Shown here: one piece after another, positions 1-8,753 of the stretch | How the letters are laid out: every line of letters starts with the position of its first letter | How positions within the stretch are numbered: the stretch's first letter is position 1 | Source: an uncultured Bacteroides sp. | GTDB lineage: Bacteria > Bacteroidota > Bacteroidia > Bacteroidales > Bacteroidaceae | Length of the DNA: 50,550 nt | Assembly (NCBI RefSeq): GCF_937912035.1 | Contig: NZ_CALDPF010000025.1 | Coordinates: 1-50,550, forward strand | Direction of reading: 5' to 3' | Notes under the pieces: generated by a model | Seen by the model: only the letters and a program-made list of their open reading frames with translations | What the model was told of the DNA's origin: nothing | The model's database searches: none | Made by a program: the position numbers and the translations under genes

Positions 1-49
1 GTACAACGGTTTTCAAGACCGCCGCAATCGACCACTCTGCCACCTCTCC
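1..49 (-). tRNA. tRNA-Ser (TGA), 3' part cut off by window edge
   Basis: Read on the minus strand, this stretch begins with an acceptor strand GGAGAGG, followed by a D-arm containing GGCAGAGTGGTCGA and an anticodon loop with TGA (CTTGAAA), which is the pattern of a bacterial tRNA-Ser. The variable arm, T-arm and 3' acceptor strand lie to the left of the window, so the gene is partial here. Confidence 0.88.
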
Positions 50-88
50 AAAACTCCTTCCGAAGTGCTTTATTTCTTAAAAGCGTTG

Positions 89-119
89 CAAAGGTATCGT
101 TTTTTTTTGAATATACAAA
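89..119 (-). promoter_or_regulatory. Bacteroidetes-type promoter for tRNA-Ser
   Basis: On the minus strand TTTG (119-116) is separated by 19 bp from TACCTTTG (96-89), matching the Bacteroidetes sigma-ABfr consensus TTTG/TAnnTTTG. It lies about 40 bp upstream of the tRNA-Ser 5' end. Confidence 0.75.
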
Positions 120-231
120 CATTTGCACAAAAAAAATTTGTTTTTTATCAAAAAAAGTATTCAAAGGACTGACAACACATAAAAAATCATATAAGGAAAC
201 AGCTATGAATAATAAATATTATAAAAATGCG

Positions 232-239
232 TATCTTTG
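232..239 (+). promoter_or_regulatory. -7 element for the dsbD-like operon
   Basis: TATCTTTG matches TAnnTTTG and lies 36 bp upstream of the dsbD-like start codon. I see no clear -33 element at the usual spacing. Confidence 0.55.
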
Positions 240-275
240 CAAAAACATTATCAACTCTTAATTTTATTGTAACAA

Positions 276-2264
276 ATGACAAAAAAATTATTGTTTTGCT
301 GGCTATTGTCAGTTATCTTAACCTTACCGGCTCTAGCACAAATACAAGAGCCTATAAAATTCAAAACTGAATGGAAACAAAATTCAGACACTGAAGCTGA
401 AATAGTATTTAATGCCAAAATAGAAAAGGGATGGCATGTGTATTCAACAGAATTGGGAGACGGAGGGCCAATCTCGGCTACTTTCAATATAGATAAAATT
501 GAAGGAGCAGAAACCATTGGGAAGCTAACTCCGGTAGGTAATGAAATAAATGAAATGGATCCTATATTTGGAATGAAAGTAAGATATTTCAAGGATAATG
601 CGGCTTTCATTCAGAAAATTAAAATCACCGACAAGAACTATAGTATTAAAGGATATTTGGAGTATGGAGCTTGTAACGATGAGAATTGCCTCCCTCCTAC
701 CAGTGTTGATTTCAACTTCAATGGAACAGGTGTCATAGCCTCAAATGACAATAAAGATGAGAATAATGAGACTACAATTAATACAAATCAGGAACTGGAA
801 TTGTCACCTCTAAAAATAGGAAACTCTGAAAAGGTAGATTACTGGAAGCCTGTTATTAATGAATTGAACAGTTTCGGCGAACATACAGGAGAAGAGTCTA
901 TGTCATGGATATACATATTCCTTACAGGATTGGCTGGGGGACTACTTGCATTATTTACTCCATGCGTATGGCCAATCATTCCTATGACTGTAAGTTTCTT
1001 CCTCAAGCGTACCAAGGACAAAAAGAAAGGCATTCGTGACGCATGGACCTACGGTGCTTCAATTGTAGTCATCTATCTTACTCTTGGACTTGCCATAACA
1101 CTTATTTTCGGCGCAAGCGCACTTAATGCATTATCTACTAATGCAGTATTCAACATTCTGTTCTGCCTGATGCTTTTGGTATTTGCTGCATCATTCTTTG
1201 GAGCATTCGAGATTACTCTACCTTCAAAATGGAGCAATGCTGTTGACAGCAAGGCTGAACAGACTACAGGACTTTTGAGTATATTCCTTATGGCATTCAC
1301 ATTATCTCTCGTGTCATTTTCATGTACAGGTCCTATTATCGGTTTTTTACTAGTAGAGGTTTCTACTACAGGTAGTGTTGTAGCTCCAGCTATCGGTATG
1401 CTTGGATTTGCCATTGCACTAGCATTGCCTTTCACGCTTTTTGCCCTGTTCCCGTCATGGCTTAAATCAATGCCAAAATCAGGAGGTTGGATGAATGTTA
1501 TTAAAGTTACATTAGGATTCCTAGAGTTAGCATTTGCATTGAAATTCCTTTCAGTGGCAGACCTCGCTTACGGATGGAGAATACTCGACCGTGAAACATT
1601 CCTCGCTTTGTGGATAGTAATCTTCGGACTTTTGGGAATGTACCTGTTAGGAAAAATCAAATTCCCTCATGATGATGACGAGCAGAAAGTAAGTGTACCT
1701 AGATTTTTCATGGCTCTTATATCTCTAGCATTCGCTATTTATATGATACCAGGTCTTTGGGGAGCCCCACTAAAAGCAGTCAGTGCATTCGCTCCTCCTA
1801 TGCAGACACAGGATTTCAACCTTTACAAGAATGAAGTTCACGCCAAATTTACAGACTACGAAGCTGGTATGGAATATGCTAGAATGAATAAGAAACCTGT
1901 TATGATTGACTTTACAGGATATGGATGCGTAAACTGTCGAAAAATGGAACTTGCCGTATGGACAGACCAGAACGTAAGTAAATTACTGACAGAAGACTAT
2001 GTCCTGATTACTTTGTATGTTGACGATAAAACTAAACTTGAAGAGCCTATAACCGTTACAGAAAATGGTAAAGAAAGAACATTGCGTACCGTAGGCGATA
2101 AATGGAGCTACCTGCAACGTTCAAAATTTGGAGCCAACGCACAACCATTCTATGTACTTGTGGACAATGAAGGTATGCCTCTGAACAAATCATATTCATA
2201 CGATGAAGACATCAATCTATATATAGATTTCCTTAAAACCGGTTTAAAGAATTACCAAAAATAA
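276..2264 (+). CDS. dsbD: DsbD-family protein-disulfide reductase (thiol:disulfide interchange protein)
   Basis: Inner-membrane electron carrier that passes reducing power from cytoplasmic thioredoxin to periplasmic thiols. The 662-residue protein has a signal peptide (about 1-22, ending ALA-Q) and a periplasmic DsbD N-terminal domain (about 25-150) with the Cys pair of YGACNDENCLPP. A hydrophobic eight-helix-type region (about 205-500) with TPCVWP and SFSCTGP cysteines follows, then a C-terminal thioredoxin-like domain with a CVNC active site (Cys551 and Cys554). Size and order match full-length DsbD-family proteins. The ATG follows a TATCTTTG promoter element. The next gene begins 12 bp after the stop, so they are probably co-transcribed. 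Odd only in its partnership with a cysteine desulfidase. Confidence 0.9.
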   Translation: MTKKLLFCWLLSVILTLPALAQIQEPIKFKTEWKQNSDTEAEIVFNAKIEKGWHVYSTELGDGGPISATFNIDKIEGAETIGKLTPVGNEINEMDPIFGMKVRYFKDNAAFIQKIKITDKNYSIKGYLEYGACNDENCLPPTSVDFNFNGTGVIASNDNKDENNETTINTNQELELSPLKIGNSEKVDYWKPVINELNSFGEHTGEESMSWIYIFLTGLAGGLLALFTPCVWPIIPMTVSFFLKRTKDKKKGIRDAWTYGASIVVIYLTLGLAITLIFGASALNALSTNAVFNILFCLMLLVFAASFFGAFEITLPSKWSNAVDSKAEQTTGLLSIFLMAFTLSLVSFSCTGPIIGFLLVEVSTTGSVVAPAIGMLGFAIALALPFTLFALFPSWLKSMPKSGGWMNVIKVTLGFLELAFALKFLSVADLAYGWRILDRETFLALWIVIFGLLGMYLLGKIKFPHDDDEQKVSVPRFFMALISLAFAIYMIPGLWGAPLKAVSAFAPPMQTQDFNLYKNEVHAKFTDYEAGMEYARMNKKPVMIDFTGYGCVNCRKMELAVWTDQNVSKLLTEDYVLITLYVDDKTKLEEPITVTENGKERTLRTVGDKWSYLQRSKFGANAQPFYVLVDNEGMPLNKSYSYDEDINLYIDFLKTGLKNYQK

Positions 2265-2276
2265 ACAATCAGAAAG

Positions 2277-3575
2277 ATGATTTCAAAATCAGAAAGAGAG
2301 CAAATAATTGCCCTGATAAAGAAAGAAGTTGTTCCTGCGATAGGTTGTACAGAACCTATCGCAGTAGCTCTTTGTGTAGCTAAAGCTACAGAAACATTAG
2401 GAAAAAGGCCTGAAAAAATTTCAGTACTACTTAGTGCTAATATTCTGAAGAATGCAATGGGAGTTGGAATTCCAGGCACTGGAATGATAGGACTTCCTAT
2501 AGCTATAGCATTGGGAGCAATTATCGGAAAATCCGATTATCAGCTTGAAGTATTAAAAGATTGTACACCTGAAGCGGTGGAAGAAGGCAAAAAAATGATT
2601 GACTCACAAGCCATAGAAATAGGACTAAAATATGGTATCGAAGAAAAATTGTATATTGAAGTAAAATGTTCGTCCGAAAAAGATGAAGCAACAGCGATAA
2701 TAAGCGGTGGACATACTAACTTCGTATATGTAAGCAAGAATAACAATGTAATTCTGAATGAAAAAATTGCAGGTGAAAGTGAGTTGAATGATGATGAACT
2801 TAATCTCAGTTTACATAAAGTTTATGAGTTTGCCACTACAGCTCCACTTGATGAGATAAGATTTATTCTTGAATCAAAACGCCTTAATAAACAAGCTGCA
2901 GAACGTTCTCTTAAAGGTCATTACGGACATGAGTTAGGTAAGACACTGATGGAATGTAAAAATGAAAGAGATATTATGGGGAATAATACTTTTACCCATA
3001 TACTTTCTTATACATCAGCCGCATGCGACGCACGTATGGCAGGTGCTATGATTCCCGTAATGAGCAATTCCGGAAGTGGTAATCAGGGGATCGCTGCAAC
3101 AATGCCTGTAGTAGTTTATGCCGAAGACAATAATAAGACAGAAGAAGAACTCATACGTGCCCTTACGTTGAGTCACCTTACTGTAATTTATATCAAGCAG
3201 AGTTTGGGACGTCTCTCTGCATTATGTGGATGTGTAGTTGCGGCTACAGGTAGCAGTTGTGGTATAACTTATCTCATGGGTGGAGAATATCAGCAAATAG
3301 TTTATGCCGTTCAAAATATGATAGCCAATCTTACAGGTATGATTTGCGACGGAGCAAAACCTAGTTGTGCATTGAAATTAACTAGTGGCGTATCAACTGC
3401 AGTGCTATCAGCAATTATGGCAATGGAACAGAAGTGTGTAACATCAGTAGAAGGTATAATAGAAGACAACGTAGACTTGAGTATCAGAAACCTGACTAGA
3501 ATAGGTTCTGTGGGAATGAACGAAACAGACAAGGTCGTTTTGGACATAATGACTCACAAGTCTTGCGAATACTAA
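2277..3575 (+). CDS. cyuA: UPF0597 family, CyuA/YhaM-like L-cysteine desulfidase (serine dehydratase alpha-like)
   Basis: The 432-residue protein has the organisation of the UPF0597 family, whose E. coli member YhaM/CyuA degrades L-cysteine to pyruvate, ammonia and sulfide using an Fe-S cluster. Visible signatures are IGCTEPIAVAL near the N-terminus (Cys24), the glycine-rich NSGSGNQGIAATMPV segment, a Cys-rich CGCVVAATGSSCG motif and CDGAKPSCALK near the C-terminus; these cysteines are the expected cluster ligands. It is cytoplasmic, with no signal peptide. It lies 12 bp after the DsbD-like gene and 39 bp before an AlbA-domain gene, so probably in an operon. Cysteine as substrate is inferred from the family; related proteins have been annotated as serine dehydratases. 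Confidence 0.85.
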   Translation: MISKSEREQIIALIKKEVVPAIGCTEPIAVALCVAKATETLGKRPEKISVLLSANILKNAMGVGIPGTGMIGLPIAIALGAIIGKSDYQLEVLKDCTPEAVEEGKKMIDSQAIEIGLKYGIEEKLYIEVKCSSEKDEATAIISGGHTNFVYVSKNNNVILNEKIAGESELNDDELNLSLHKVYEFATTAPLDEIRFILESKRLNKQAAERSLKGHYGHELGKTLMECKNERDIMGNNTFTHILSYTSAACDARMAGAMIPVMSNSGSGNQGIAATMPVVVYAEDNNKTEEELIRALTLSHLTVIYIKQSLGRLSALCGCVVAATGSSCGITYLMGGEYQQIVYAVQNMIANLTGMICDGAKPSCALKLTSGVSTAVLSAIMAMEQKCVTSVEGIIEDNVDLSIRNLTRIGSVGMNETDKVVLDIMTHKSCEY

Positions 3576-3614
3576 ATTTATACAATCAATACACAACACA
3601 AAACTAAACACACT

Positions 3615-4268
3615 ATGCACCCTACTGACGAATCTTATATACTTAAACTGATTGACGAAGGAGAACATGTCCATCAGGACTTTAAATTCGCGATTTCGGA
3701 TGCAAGAAAAATAGCCAAAAGTATATCCGCCTTCTCAAATACTGAAGGTGGAAGACTTTTGATTGGAGTAAAAGATAACGGAAAAATAGCAGGCGTACGC
3801 TCTGAAGAAGAAATATACATGATTGAGGCCGCCGCAAAAATGTATTGCAAACCTGAAGTAAATATATCGAACAAAATATATCGAGTTCAGGGCAAAGATA
3901 TTCTTGAAGTTACTATAGAAGAGAGTAAAAACAAACCAGTCTGCGCTATCGATACTGAAAACAAGGCATGGGCATACGTCAGAATAAAAGATGAGAATAT
4001 TCTGGCTGATACTGTTTTCTTAAACAGGTGGAAATATAACAAGGAAAATGAGAGAGTTATTGTAACATACTCAGAGAGAGAAAAACATCTTCTGAATGTA
4101 TTGGAAAAAAATGGAGAACTGACATTAAACAAATGCAGTAAATTATCAAACATTCCAAGGATAACAACAAGCAGACTACTGGCTGATTTTATCAGATTTG
4201 AACTTGTAGAACAAATTTTCAGAGAACATACATTCTATTTCAGATTAAAAGAGGATATCACATTATAA
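3615..4268 (+). CDS. Schlafen/AlbA_2 domain protein with C-terminal winged helix, probable regulator
   Basis: The 217-residue protein carries an AlbA_2 (divergent AAA-4, Schlafen-like) domain over residues 12-130, recognisable by EGEHVHQDFKFAI, the SAFSNTEGGRLLIGVKDNG core and AWAYVRIKDEN. Residues 150-215 look like a winged helix-turn-helix (KHLLNVLEKNGELTLNKCSK followed by a second helix pair and a short beta wing). Such proteins bind nucleic acid and are usually annotated as ATP-binding or putative DNA-binding proteins without tested function. Its place between the cysteine desulfidase and the symporter gene suggests a local regulator, but that is inference. Confidence 0.75.
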   Translation: MHPTDESYILKLIDEGEHVHQDFKFAISDARKIAKSISAFSNTEGGRLLIGVKDNGKIAGVRSEEEIYMIEAAAKMYCKPEVNISNKIYRVQGKDILEVTIEESKNKPVCAIDTENKAWAYVRIKDENILADTVFLNRWKYNKENERVIVTYSEREKHLLNVLEKNGELTLNKCSKLSNIPRITTSRLLADFIRFELVEQIFREHTFYFRLKEDITL

Positions 4269-4298
4269 CATTTAATAATAAAGAACATTCAATTGATA

Positions 4299-5699
4299 AT
4301 GAACATTGTAACAGATTTTATTAATCAGGCAAACGACATTCTTTGGACATACATACTTATAGCAATGCTACTGGGTTGTGCACTGTGGTTCAGCTTCAAG
4401 ACCAGATTTGTACAATTCAGAATGATTGGCGAGATGATAAGACTGCTCGGCGATTCTACAGCAAAAATAGATGGACACGAAAAACACATATCATCATTTC
4501 AGGCATTTACTATTTCCCTGGCCAGCCGTGTAGGGACAGGCAATCTCGCAGGTGTAGCTACAGCAATAACTGTAGGTGGCCCGGGAGCCATATTCTGGAT
4601 GTGGATTATCGCTCTTCTTGGGGCTAGCAGTGCTTTCGTAGAATCAACACTGGCACAACTCTTTAAAATTAAAAGCAAACATTCATACATCGGAGGTCCG
4701 GCATATTATATGGAGAAAGGACTGAAAAAACGCTGGATGGGAATTATATTTGCCGTACTAATAACAATTACATTCGGGTTTGCATTTAATTCTGTTCAAA
4801 GTAATACTATTTGTGCGGCTTTTGATAGCGCGTTCAATATACCTCCCATTTATATGGGAATTGGAATTACCACACTCACTATAATCATAATATTCGGCGG
4901 TGTACACTGGATTGCCAATGTAAGCAGTATACTTGTTCCAATAATGGCATTGGGGTACATTTTTCTTGCACTTTATATAGTAATAAGTAACATCATTCAC
5001 TTGCCATACATAATAAACCTTATAATAAAAAACGCCTTCGGTATGGAACAGGCTATCGGTGGAGGTATAGGCGCAGCTTTGATGCAGGGAATAAAAAGAG
5101 GACTGTTTAGCAATGAGGCCGGTATGGGTTCTGCTCCAAACGCAGCAGCTACAGCACACGTAACCCACCCTGCAAAACAAGGATTTATACAAGCACTTGG
5201 AGTATTCACCGACACATTGCTAATATGTACCTGTACAGCTTTTATTATAATATTCAGTGGTAAGAATCTAAATGCTGGACTTGACGGAATACAACTCACA
5301 CAAGCTGCACTAAATAGCCAAATTGGAAACATCGGAAGTACATATATAGCAATTGCTATATTATTTTTCGCATATAGCAGTATTCTAGGAAATTATTATT
5401 ACGGTGAGGCTAACATAAGATTCATTACCAAGAATCAGAGTGTAGTACAAATCTACCGTATACTTGTAGGAGGAATGGTTTTTTTTGGTTCTATCGCAAG
5501 CCTAAATTTGGTATGGAGCCTTGCCGACATCACAATGGCGCTTATGGCAATATGTAATCTAATAGCAATTATAATGCTTGGCAAATACGCATTCAGACTA
5601 CTAGATGACTATATGGATCAAAAAAAGAAAGGTATTAAGAGTCCTGTCTTCTCTAAAGAAAAAATGAAAGACATCGAAGAAGACATTAGTTGTTGGTAA
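4299..5699 (+). CDS. Sodium:alanine/glycine symporter, AGCS family
   Basis: Polytopic inner-membrane protein of 466 residues in the alanine-or-glycine:cation symporter family (PF01235), taking up a small amino acid with Na+. Family hallmarks include SLASRVGTGNLAGVATAI, the GGPGAIFWMWIIALLG segment, SYIGGPAYYMEKGL and RGLFSNEAGMGSAP, with about ten hydrophobic segments in between. I use the ATG at 4299; an upstream TTG at 4293 is in frame but unneeded. It begins 30 bp after the AlbA-domain gene and probably shares its transcript. With the desulfidase upstream, the substrate could be alanine, serine or cysteine; sequence alone cannot decide. Confidence 0.9.
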   Translation: MNIVTDFINQANDILWTYILIAMLLGCALWFSFKTRFVQFRMIGEMIRLLGDSTAKIDGHEKHISSFQAFTISLASRVGTGNLAGVATAITVGGPGAIFWMWIIALLGASSAFVESTLAQLFKIKSKHSYIGGPAYYMEKGLKKRWMGIIFAVLITITFGFAFNSVQSNTICAAFDSAFNIPPIYMGIGITTLTIIIIFGGVHWIANVSSILVPIMALGYIFLALYIVISNIIHLPYIINLIIKNAFGMEQAIGGGIGAALMQGIKRGLFSNEAGMGSAPNAAATAHVTHPAKQGFIQALGVFTDTLLICTCTAFIIIFSGKNLNAGLDGIQLTQAALNSQIGNIGSTYIAIAILFFAYSSILGNYYYGEANIRFITKNQSVVQIYRILVGGMVFFGSIASLNLVWSLADITMALMAICNLIAIIMLGKYAFRLLDDYMDQKKKGIKSPVFSKEKMKDIEEDISCW

Positions 5700-5828
5700 T
5701 ATCGCTGACACCAGTCGGCAAAAAAAACATAAATACACATCAAAATAGAACAACTATCAGATTATTGTGAACTGCATGTTATATACAATACATTGAAAAC
5801 ATTAATACTCTAAATCAATTTATTTCAC

Positions 5829-5836
5829 TATATTTG
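5829..5836 (+). promoter_or_regulatory. -7 element for the conserved hypothetical gene
   Basis: TATATTTG matches TAnnTTTG. It overlaps an in-frame TTG at 5834, which argues that translation begins downstream at the ATG at 5867 rather than at the TTG. Confidence 0.6.
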
Positions 5837-5866
5837 CAACTGGAAAAACAAATAACATTTAAATAT

Positions 5867-6496
5867 ATGAGTATATTTTCAAAACTATTCGGAAAGAAAA
5901 ACAACGAAAATGCCGAAGGCCCTGTAAGAGTAGGTGGAATGGAAGATTTTATGACTCTTATCAGAGTTTATTACCAAGCTGTTATGGCCGCACAAATGGG
6001 TATAAGCAATATTAACTTTCTTCCAGATCTAGCAGTATTCAAACGTACGTTGAAAGTTCCCACTCAGAATAACAAACTGGGAATAGCTGAGAAATCTCGC
6101 TGTAAAAAAATGCTGATAGAGATTTATGGTCTTAACGACAATTTCTTTAAAGAAATAGATGCATCAGTAAAGAAAAACTGTAAGAACGTTAACGACATCA
6201 AGTCTTACCTGTTTATGTTCCAAGGATTCAGCCAGGACTTAATGATGGTCATAGGAAATCTTATGCAGTGGAAATTCCGCATGCCAACCTTACTGAAAAA
6301 AATGCTTCGTAATATGACAGAAAAAACCATTGACGACATCCTTACTAAAACAGATTGGAAAGACGATGGTGTACGAAAAACTTGTCACAACATCCGCCAA
6401 TACAAACATGCATTGGGGTATTCACAGGAATGGATGAACGATTATGTATATAACATCGTTCTTTTGGCAAAAAAAGAGCCTAAACCAAAAGCATAA
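5867..6496 (+). CDS. Conserved hypothetical protein of Bacteroidales
   Basis: I do not recognise a named family. From the ATG at 5867 the protein has 209 residues, begins MSIFSKLFGKKNN (a short basic amphipathic start common in small cytosolic proteins) and is rich in helix-forming, Met- and Lys-containing stretches. There is no signal peptide and no membrane span. An ORF start at 5834 (TTG) is possible but sits inside a promoter-like TATATTTG, so I reject it. Coding bias looks like that of neighbouring household genes, and a candidate terminator follows at 6519. It appears to be a single-gene transcript. Function is unknown. Confidence 0.8.
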   Translation: MSIFSKLFGKKNNENAEGPVRVGGMEDFMTLIRVYYQAVMAAQMGISNINFLPDLAVFKRTLKVPTQNNKLGIAEKSRCKKMLIEIYGLNDNFFKEIDASVKKNCKNVNDIKSYLFMFQGFSQDLMMVIGNLMQWKFRMPTLLKKMLRNMTEKTIDDILTKTDWKDDGVRKTCHNIRQYKHALGYSQEWMNDYVYNIVLLAKKEPKPKA

Positions 6497-6518
6497 ACTT
6501 ATATAAAAACAAATTAAG

Positions 6519-6556
6519 GCGGAGTAGGTATTTCATAATATCAACCCCGCTTTTTA
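6519..6556 (+). terminator. Candidate intrinsic terminator after the hypothetical gene
   Basis: GCGGAGT (6519-6525) can pair with ACCCCGC (6544-6550) with one mismatch, followed by TTTTTATTTA. The long loop makes it a weak call. Confidence 0.45.
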
Positions 6557-6569
6557 TTTATATTCCGAC

Positions 6570-7154
6570 ATGAACAACCATATAGAAATAGAACGGCATC
6601 CACTTGAGCCGTTCCTCCCTCCAAATGCATCACTACTTATGCTTGGTAGTTTTCCTCCGCAGCGAAAAAGATGGAGTATGGACTTCTTCTACCCTAACCT
6701 ACAAAACGATATGTGGAGAATATTCGGTTATATTTTCTTCAACGACAAAGAACATTTCCTTACTGAAAACAAAAAAGCATTTGACAAACCAAAATTGGAA
6801 ACATTTCTTAAACAGAAAGGAGTAGCATTATACGATACTGCAACAGCTGTAATAAGACTGCAGGACAATGCTTCGGACAAATTTCTTGAAGTTGTAGAGC
6901 CTACAGATATAGAAACTTTATTAATACAGTTGCCAAACTGTAAAGCTATAATAACTACAGGACAGAAAGCTACCGACATAATATGCAATTATTTCTCAGT
7001 CGATCAGCCTGCAATTGGTGAAAAAACGGAAATATTATTTCATGACAGGACTATTTCACTATACAGAATGCCATCATCAAGCAGAGCATATCCATTAAAG
7101 CTTGAAAAAAAATCAGATCTATACGCCAAGGTTTTCAATGAGTTACACATTTAG
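6570..7154 (+). CDS. Uracil-DNA glycosylase superfamily protein (MUG/TDG-like)
   Basis: A 194-residue cytosolic protein with the layout of the uracil-DNA glycosylase superfamily (PF03167). It has an early strand-loop LLMLGSFPPQ that takes the place of the GQDP-type motif, a central strand KAIITTGQKATD, and a late RMPSSSRAYPL segment at the position of the HPSP leucine-loop motif. It is the branch annotated as uracil-DNA glycosylase family protein and is clearly not the family-1 Ung encoded at 41184. The likely role is removal of damaged or mismatched bases, but the substrate cannot be read from sequence. It stands alone, followed by tRNA-Trp. Confidence 0.75.
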   Translation: MNNHIEIERHPLEPFLPPNASLLMLGSFPPQRKRWSMDFFYPNLQNDMWRIFGYIFFNDKEHFLTENKKAFDKPKLETFLKQKGVALYDTATAVIRLQDNASDKFLEVVEPTDIETLLIQLPNCKAIITTGQKATDIICNYFSVDQPAIGEKTEILFHDRTISLYRMPSSSRAYPLKLEKKSDLYAKVFNELHI

Positions 7155-7189
7155 CATAAAATAAAATTGATTTTTCTTACAAGAAAAAC

Positions 7190-7219
7190 TTGTCAATTTA
7201 AAAAAAAGTACTACCTTTG
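7190..7219 (+). promoter_or_regulatory. Promoter for tRNA-Trp
   Basis: TTG (7190-7192), 19 bp, then TACCTTTG (7212-7219) is a near-ideal Bacteroidetes promoter, ending 11 bp before the tRNA. Confidence 0.8.
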
Positions 7220-7230
7220 CACACGCAAAC

Positions 7231-7303
7231 ACGGGAATAGCTCAGTTGGTAGAGCATCGGTCTCCAAAACCGAGTGTCGGGAGTTCGAGCCTCTCTTCCC
7301 GTG
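7231..7303 (+). tRNA. tRNA-Trp (CCA)
   Basis: A complete 73-nt cloverleaf. Acceptor ACGGGAA pairs with TTCCCGT, the D-arm is AGCTCAGTTGGTAGAGCA, the anticodon stem-loop CGGTCTCCAAAACCG exposes CCA, and the T-arm contains GTTCGAGCC. The discriminator is G at 7303 and the terminal CCA is not encoded. Confidence 0.95.
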
Positions 7304-7310
7304 CGAAAGT

Positions 7311-7350
7311 AAAAAGCTGTAACTCAACGAGTTGCGGCTTTTGTTGTTTT
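7311..7350 (+). terminator. Intrinsic terminator after tRNA-Trp
   Basis: AAAAGCTGTAACTC (7312-7325) pairs with GAGTTGCGGCTTTT, leaving a short loop (AAC), and is followed by TTGTTGTTTT. Confidence 0.8.
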
Positions 7351-7355
7351 ATACC

Positions 7356-7373
7356 CGGGACGAAATCGGGACG
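7356..7373. repeat. Short direct repeat CGGGACG x2
   Basis: CGGGACG occurs at 7356-7362 and 7367-7373, 11 bp apart, just downstream of the tRNA-Trp terminator. No gene covers it. It may be chance or a trace of a past integration near the tRNA. Confidence 0.4.
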
Positions 7374-7462
7374 CAAATTTTCTGATCAACGTAAAAAAAC
7401 TAAGTAATTCATACAACCACACGATATATCTGAAAACCAAAAACATACTATAAAATTCTATA

Positions 7463-7505
7463 TAAAAAAAATTGCCCATACAGATTTTCTGTACAGGCAA
7501 AACTT
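7463..7505 (-). terminator. Intrinsic terminator of the ROK regulator gene
   Basis: On the minus strand TTGCCTGTACAGA (7500-7488) pairs with TCTGTATGGGCAA (7484-7472), and is followed by a run of eight T. It sits about 20 bp past the ROK stop codon. Confidence 0.8.
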
Positions 7506-7524
7506 ATCTCATAAAACAATTATT

Positions 7525-8727
7525 TCATATAACAAAAAGATTACTTCTTGACAATAATGCAGCTCCAACAGCATTAGCCTTATCCTTCAATTCAGACAAT
7601 ACAATATCAGAATCACGATACATCATATTCAGAGTATGCTTTCTTATAGCTGATATTACAGGATGCAAAAGATAATCACCAACTCTTGAGAGGTCTCCAC
7701 CAATAATAACTTGTTCAGGATTAAATATATTAATCAAACCACCAATATGACGTCCAAGCTTCTGACCTATTTCCTCAACCAATTCTATTGCCAACACATC
7801 CTCTCTGTCTACAGCATTGAATATATCATCAAGTTCTATATCCTCTATAGATTTTTCCTTAAGTATAACAGAACTTTCACCATTCTTAAGCCTTTCTATG
7901 AATTTTCTATACAGAGCCGAACAAGATACCTCCGTTTCTATACAGCCTTTCTTTCCACAATGACATATTTGCTGATTATCGTATCCGAAATTGTGACCGA
8001 ACTCACCTGCAAACCCAGACATACCATTATACAACTTTCCATCTATAATTATACCCATACCCAATCCCCAACTCAGATTTATAAATATAACATTCTTAGG
8101 GCATTTCACTGAGTGCATCATATATTCACCGTATGCTGTTGTTCTGCTGTCATTATCAACACAAGCATTTATTCCTATTCTATCTGTAATCATTTCACTG
8201 ATTGGAGTCTGGGCAAAATTAAATGTTCCATAACTACATCCTGTAACAGGATTCACACGACCATGCAATGCAACACAAACATTAAGATATTTTTCTTTCT
8301 TGTATGGTAATGAATTTATGTACGACAAAATCTCATCACACATTTTATCCAGACACTCAACTGTATTTTCACGTTTGAAAGGTATACGTGTCTTATAATC
8401 AACTATTTCCCCTCTAAAATTTACTACACAGAAACTAAGATACTTCTGAGCAGCCTCAACACCTAAGAAATAACAAGCATCAGGGTTTAAACCATATAAA
8501 TTAGGATGTCTTCCACCATTAGTTTCTAGTTTTCCATTATCATCAACATATCCATCTTCACACATTTCATCCACCAGTTTGGTTATGGTTGGAATACTTA
8601 AATCCATATCTTTAGATAGGTCAGTAATCGTAGCATCACCATTATATATAAAATGTGTAATTATACGACGTTTCATCGTTGCACTTTTTGTGCCTTTCTT
8701 AATTTCATCCAATAGCCTCTGTCCCAT
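7525..8727 (-). CDS. ROK-family transcriptional regulator/sugar kinase-like protein (NagC-like)
   Basis: The protein begins with a winged helix-turn-helix (about residues 15-75, KRRIITHFIYNGDATITDLS onward). An ROK ATPase-fold domain follows, with a glycine-rich FINLSWGLGMGIIIDGKLYNG segment and the ROK zinc signature GEFGHNFG...CHCGKKGCIE. ROK proteins of this shape are usually repressors that sense an amino sugar or its phosphate. I choose the ATG at 8727 (400 residues); an upstream in-frame GTG at 8754 overlaps a TATTTTTG promoter element. The gene is divergent from nagB, suggesting control of glucosamine-6-phosphate metabolism, which is inference. Confidence 0.87.
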   Translation of the reverse strand: MGQRLLDEIKKGTKSATMKRRIITHFIYNGDATITDLSKDMDLSIPTITKLVDEMCEDGYVDDNGKLETNGGRHPNLYGLNPDACYFLGVEAAQKYLSFCVVNFRGEIVDYKTRIPFKRENTVECLDKMCDEILSYINSLPYKKEKYLNVCVALHGRVNPVTGCSYGTFNFAQTPISEMITDRIGINACVDNDSRTTAYGEYMMHSVKCPKNVIFINLSWGLGMGIIIDGKLYNGMSGFAGEFGHNFGYDNQQICHCGKKGCIETEVSCSALYRKFIERLKNGESSVILKEKSIEDIELDDIFNAVDREDVLAIELVEEIGQKLGRHIGGLINIFNPEQVIIGGDLSRVGDYLLHPVISAIRKHTLNMMYRDSDIVLSELKDKANAVGAALLSRSNLFVI

Positions 8728-8753
8728 ATTTATAGTTTTTATAGTATATGCCA

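Noticed and set aside
4293..4298. In-frame TTG start for the AGCS symporter
   Set aside because: The ATG six bases later gives a normal AGCS start and TTG starts are rare; nothing supports the longer form.
5703..5718. Hairpin GCTGAC/GTCGGC after the AGCS gene as a terminator
   Set aside because: It is followed on the plus strand by an A-run, not T, and the minus strand lacks a T-run.
5834..5866. TTG start for the conserved hypothetical gene
   Set aside because: It lies inside a TATATTTG promoter element, so it would be upstream of the transcription start.
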